From Scybalousia_A sp045221575 (GTDB lineage Bacteria > Bacteroidota > Bacteroidia > Bacteroidales > P3): a stretch of DNA of 64,000 nucleotides. The DNA lies in contig JBGUWU010000025.1 of the NCBI GenBank assembly GCA_045221575.1, positions 62,001 through 126,000 on the forward strand, read 5' to 3'. Shown piece by piece: positions 60,915 through 64,000 of this stretch. Each line of letters starts with the position of its first letter. Position 1 is the first letter of the stretch. Under the pieces are notes generated by a model that had not been told where the DNA came from, ran no database searches, and saw nothing but the letters and a program-made list of their open reading frames with translations. A program made the position numbers and the translations under genes.

Positions 60915-62279
60915 ATGTTAAAAGAAATAAAAATTTCTAAGGGTTTGGATATACATCTTATAGGAGAGGCTCAATTGGAGACAAAAGAGGTTCTTACTCC
61001 TAAAACAGTTGCATTGAAACCTTTGGATTATGTAGGTATCACACCAAAACTTCTTGTTAAGGTTGGAGATAGAGTAGAAGTTGGCACACCTGTTTTCTAC
61101 TCTAAAGAAAAACCTAACGTTAAGTTCGTTTCACCTGTTAGTGGTCAGGTGCAAGAAGTAAAACGTGGTGATAAAAGAGTTATTCAGGAGATAATAATAA
61201 CTAATGATGGTCAAAACACTGCTAAAGATTTTGGTCAGTCTTCACTTGCAGAAATGTCAAAGGAAGATATTAAAGCTAAAATGCTTGAAAGTGGTCTTTG
61301 GACATTACTTAGACAACGACCATACGATGTTATTCCTAATGAAGAGAGTGTTCCAAAATACATTATTGTTAAAGGCTTTGAATCTTCTCCGCTTGCTCCA
61401 GATTATAACTATATTCTTAAAGGAGAAAAAGCTGCTTTACAATTAGGAATAGATGTTCTAAAAAAACTAACAGAAACTACTCTTTACTTAAGTGTTAATC
61501 CACAAACAACATGTGAAGATATCCTTTCTTTGCAAAATGTTGAAAAGATATGTTTCAAAGGAAAACATCCATACGGTAATGTTTCTGTTCAAGCTGAGAA
61601 AATATCTCCAATAAATAAAGGAGAAAGAATTTGGTATATCTCTCTTTTAGATGTTAAAACAATAGGTCAATTCTTTATAGAAGGCAGATACAATCCTATC
61701 AAAACTATTGCTTTAACAGGACAGGAAGTAAAGAATCCTTGTTACTATAAAGTTATTAGAGGAACTTCTATAGAGGAGATAGTAAAAGATAATGTAAATA
61801 CAGAAAAACATCTAAGATATATTTCTGGTAATATTCTTACAGGTACAAGAATAGAAAACAATGGTTATCTTGGTGCTGCTGACAATCAAATAACTGTTAT
61901 AGAAGAAGGAGATTACAAAGAAGGTTTAGGTTGGGTGATGCCTGGTTTTAAAAAGTTTAGTGTTTCTCATACTTTCCCAAGAGGATTTTTCGCTCGTTGT
62001 TCAAAAAAACCTTTCTCTATTGATTCTAATTTACACGGAGGCGAAAGAGCATATGTTTTCACAGGAGAATTTGAAAGAGTTTTTCCAATGGATATTTATC
62101 CTTTGCATCTAATCAAAGCATGTTTATCAAAAGATATAGACAAGATGGAAGAACTTGGAATATATGAAGTAGATGCAGAAGATTTTGCTCTTTGTGAAGT
62201 TATAGACGTTTCTAAAACAGAGATTCAAGCTATTGTAAGAAATGGTTTGGAACTTATGCGTAAGGAATTAGGTGAATAG
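60915..62279 (+). CDS. nqrA: Na+-translocating NADH:quinone reductase subunit A
   Basis: Cytoplasmic subunit of the sodium-pumping NADH:ubiquinone/menaquinone oxidoreductase. 454 residues. ISKGLDIHLIGEAQLE at the N-terminus is the NqrA start. PLDYVGITPKLLVKVGDRVEVGTPVFYSK is a barrel-sandwich hybrid segment also found in RnfC, but the CxxCxxC clusters of RnfC are absent, which settles NqrA. The C-terminal block (RVFPMDIYPLHLIKACLSKD, DAEDFALCEVIDVSKTEIQ) is family-typical. It opens an operon with nqrB 27 bases on. Confidence 0.95.
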   Translation: MLKEIKISKGLDIHLIGEAQLETKEVLTPKTVALKPLDYVGITPKLLVKVGDRVEVGTPVFYSKEKPNVKFVSPVSGQVQEVKRGDKRVIQEIIITNDGQNTAKDFGQSSLAEMSKEDIKAKMLESGLWTLLRQRPYDVIPNEESVPKYIIVKGFESSPLAPDYNYILKGEKAALQLGIDVLKKLTETTLYLSVNPQTTCEDILSLQNVEKICFKGKHPYGNVSVQAEKISPINKGERIWYISLLDVKTIGQFFIEGRYNPIKTIALTGQEVKNPCYYKVIRGTSIEEIVKDNVNTEKHLRYISGNILTGTRIENNGYLGAADNQITVIEEGDYKEGLGWVMPGFKKFSVSHTFPRGFFARCSKKPFSIDSNLHGGERAYVFTGEFERVFPMDIYPLHLIKACLSKDIDKMEELGIYEVDAEDFALCEVIDVSKTEIQAIVRNGLELMRKELGE

Positions 62280-62306
62280 TATAATGAATAAAAAGATAAA
62301 TAAGAT

Positions 62307-63458
62307 ATGAACTTTGTAGAGAAATTTTTTGACAAACAAAGACCTAAGGTTCAAAAAGGAGCGAAATTTCATTGGCTTGCTTCTACTTTTGAGGCTTTTG
62401 AAAGTTTTGCGTTTGTCAGCAATAAAACTGCAGGAAAAAAAGGAGCTCATTTCAGAGATGCAATAGATTTGAAAAGAGCTATGACTGTTGTTGTCATTGC
62501 ATTAGTTCCTGCTTTGTTGTTTGGAATGTATAATGTAGGTTATCAACATTTCCTTTCTCATGGAGAATGTGCTGGCTTTTGGGCTACTTTCTTCTATGGT
62601 TTTTGGAGAGTGTTGCCTATGATAGTTGTTTCATACGTTGTTGGTTTAGCGATAGAATTTGCTTTTGCACAGATACGTAATGAAGAAGTAAATGAAGGTT
62701 ATTTAGTAACAGGACTTATTATTCCTATGATTTGTCCTCCAGATATTCCTCTTTGGCAATTAGGTTTAGCTGTTGTTTTTGCTGTTGTTATTGGTAAAGA
62801 AGTCTTTGGTGGAACAGGAATGAACTTTATGAATCCTGCTTTAGTAGCAAGAGCTTTTCTGTTCTTTGCTTATCCTTCTCAAATGTCTGGAGATATGGTT
62901 TGGATTTTTGATAAAGGTGATGCTATTACAGGTGCTACTCCTCTTGGAGAGTTAGCAGTAAGTCCAAACGCAAGTGCAAGTCTTTGCGATATGTTTACAG
63001 GCTTTATTCCTGGTTGTGTTGGAGAGACATCAGTTATAGCAATACTTTTAGGAGCTTTTCTTCTTTTAGTAACTAATATTGCTTCTTGGAGAATAATGCT
63101 TTCTATTTTTGTAGGAGGTGCTGCTATGGGATTGTTGTTTAACTGCATTGGTTCTAACGATTATATGAATATACCATTTTATCAACATTTCCTAATGGGA
63201 GGATTTGCCTTTGGAGCAGTGTTTATGGCTACTGATCCTGTTACTTCTTCTCATACAAACACAGGAAAATATATCTATGGTTTTCTTATAGGAATTATGG
63301 CAGTATTAATACGTGTTTTAAATCCTGCTTATCCTGAAGGAATGATGTTAGCTATTTTGTTGCTTAATGTATTTGCTCCTTTGATAGATTACTATGTTGT
63401 AGATGCAAATATTAAACGCAGAAAGAAAAGAATGAAACTTGCAACTACTACTAAATAA
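62307..63458 (+). CDS. nqrB: Na+-translocating NADH:quinone reductase subunit B
   Basis: A membrane subunit carrying a covalent FMN and taking part in Na+ transport. 383 residues with about nine helices. The FMN-threonine motif is seen as DAITGATPLGELA near residue 210. GLIIPMICPPDIPLWQ, FGGTGMNFMNPALVARAFLFFAYP and the late FMATDPVTSSHTNTGK are all typical. A hydrophilic N-terminal about 50 residues precedes the first helix, and a basic tail ends it. nqrC follows after 19 bases with a strong ribosome-binding site. Confidence 0.96.
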   Translation: MNFVEKFFDKQRPKVQKGAKFHWLASTFEAFESFAFVSNKTAGKKGAHFRDAIDLKRAMTVVVIALVPALLFGMYNVGYQHFLSHGECAGFWATFFYGFWRVLPMIVVSYVVGLAIEFAFAQIRNEEVNEGYLVTGLIIPMICPPDIPLWQLGLAVVFAVVIGKEVFGGTGMNFMNPALVARAFLFFAYPSQMSGDMVWIFDKGDAITGATPLGELAVSPNASASLCDMFTGFIPGCVGETSVIAILLGAFLLLVTNIASWRIMLSIFVGGAAMGLLFNCIGSNDYMNIPFYQHFLMGGFAFGAVFMATDPVTSSHTNTGKYIYGFLIGIMAVLIRVLNPAYPEGMMLAILLLNVFAPLIDYYVVDANIKRRKKRMKLATTTK

Positions 63459-63477
63459 AATAGGAGGAAAAGGAAAG

Positions 63478-64000
63478 ATGAAAAAGTTTAGTAATAAATA
63501 CATATACATATATTCTACTTTACTTGTAGTTGTAGTTGCTGCTGTTTTGGCAACAGTGTCTATGGTGTTAAAAACTCCTCAAGAAAAGAATATTGTTGCA
63601 GAACAAATGCAGATGATACTTCAGGCTGCTAACGAAAAAGTAGAAAGAAACTCAGCAGAGGAACTATATAATAAATGTTTTACAACAGAGATTGGAGTTA
63701 AGTCCAATGGTGAGATAGTTTCTAAATACTCTAATGGAAAACAAGAAATAGGAAAAGTAAGACCTTTTTCTTTAAACATAAAAGACGAATACAAAAAATA
63801 TAAATCAGGAGATAAAGATGCTGTTTTGCCTGTTTTCATTTACAACAGACAAGATGGTGAAACAATATATGTTGTTCCTGTTAGAGGTATTGGTCTTTGG
63901 GACGAGATATGGGGTTATGTTGCTTTGAAAAAAGATGCTAATACAATAGAAAATGTTGTATTTGATCACGCAGGAGAAACACCAGGATTAGGAGGAAATA
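63478..64000 (+). CDS. nqrC: Na+-translocating NADH:quinone reductase subunit C, N-terminal part
   Basis: The frame starts at the ATG 63478 (MKKFSNKYIYIYSTLLVVVV) and is still open at the window end, giving 174 residues. A single membrane helix lies at about residues 9-28. The periplasmic region GIGLWDEIWGYVALKKDA and HAGETPGLGGN is characteristic of the FMN-binding NqrC/RnfG family; the attachment site (S/T-GAT) would lie beyond the window. AGGAGG at 63462-63467 is an unusually strong Shine-Dalgarno for this phylum, 10 bases before the ATG. nqrD, E and F are expected next. Confidence 0.93.
   Translation, partial: MKKFSNKYIYIYSTLLVVVVAAVLATVSMVLKTPQEKNIVAEQMQMILQAANEKVERNSAEELYNKCFTTEIGVKSNGEIVSKYSNGKQEIGKVRPFSLNIKDEYKKYKSGDKDAVLPVFIYNRQDGETIYVVPVRGIGLWDEIWGYVALKKDANTIENVVFDHAGETPGLGGN

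Noticed and set aside
60915..62279. RnfC
   Set aside because: The barrel-sandwich start resembles RnfC, but the iron-sulfur CxxCxxC motifs are absent and nqrB and nqrC follow, so it is NqrA.

Overview
The window looks like a chromosome segment of a low-G+C, T9SS-bearing member of the Bacteroidota, most likely Bacteroidales. Four things point there. (1) Promoters fit the Bacteroidetes form (TTTG, about 19 bases, TAnnTTTG), for example before glyA, tyrS and the 34.4 kb gene. (2) Two exported proteins end in type IX secretion signals, one gliding-motility-type C-terminal domain and one classical type A sorting domain. (3) Typical families of the phylum are present: Bat aerotolerance proteins, TonB-type beta-barrels, DUF3109, a Bacteroides-type serine palmitoyltransferase and an NQR operon. 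(4) MurE carries the DNPR motif of meso-diaminopimelate ligases. Most genes are ordinary core genes. I see no rRNA, tRNA, CRISPR, prophage or insertion sequence.

Layout. 0-7 kb: end of purL, mnmA, panC, a holin-like membrane protein, xseA, a small exported protein and glyA. 7.3-22.5 kb: a complete-looking division and cell wall cluster, all on the + strand: mraZ, rsmH, ftsL-like, ftsI, murE, mraY, [murD remnant], ftsW, murG, murC, ftsQ, ftsA, ftsZ. 22.6-25.2 kb: rsmI, yebC and trpS on the - strand. 25.7-30.2 kb: a T9SS cargo protein, a DUF3109 protein and an OmpA/TPR lipoprotein. 30.5-34.3 kb: batC, a batD-batE fusion and rseC. 34.4-44.4 kb: a large T9SS cargo, a 5'-nucleotidase-type phosphatase, and a barrel plus giant TPR protein pair. 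44.7-49.2 kb: a GntR/ABC operon and a TonB-type receptor. 49.4-56 kb: tyrS, an exported nuclease, cutC, pepD, a small exported protein and nadA. 56.6-60.3 kb: rpiB, a LutB-like iron-sulfur protein, deoC and spt. 60.9 kb to the end: nqrA, nqrB and the start of nqrC.

The points that stand out are these. The murD slot holds only a degenerate C-terminal MurD domain that has lost its catalytic signatures, although every neighbour is intact. Eight intergenic regions hold AT-rich arrays with a 21-22 bp period and a shared core (TTGRTTTT or CGTTTT); three of them share flanks and look like copies of one dispersed element. A 72 bp segment covering a leader and signal-peptide start is nearly identical in two unrelated exported genes that flank tyrS in opposite orientation. 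BatD and BatE are fused, and BatA and BatB are absent from the site. A lone LutB-like protein sits between rpiB and deoC.

Gene functions are family assignments made by reading motifs, without database searches. Starts were moved downstream of the longest open frame where an internal ATG gave a better family N-terminus or signal peptide.
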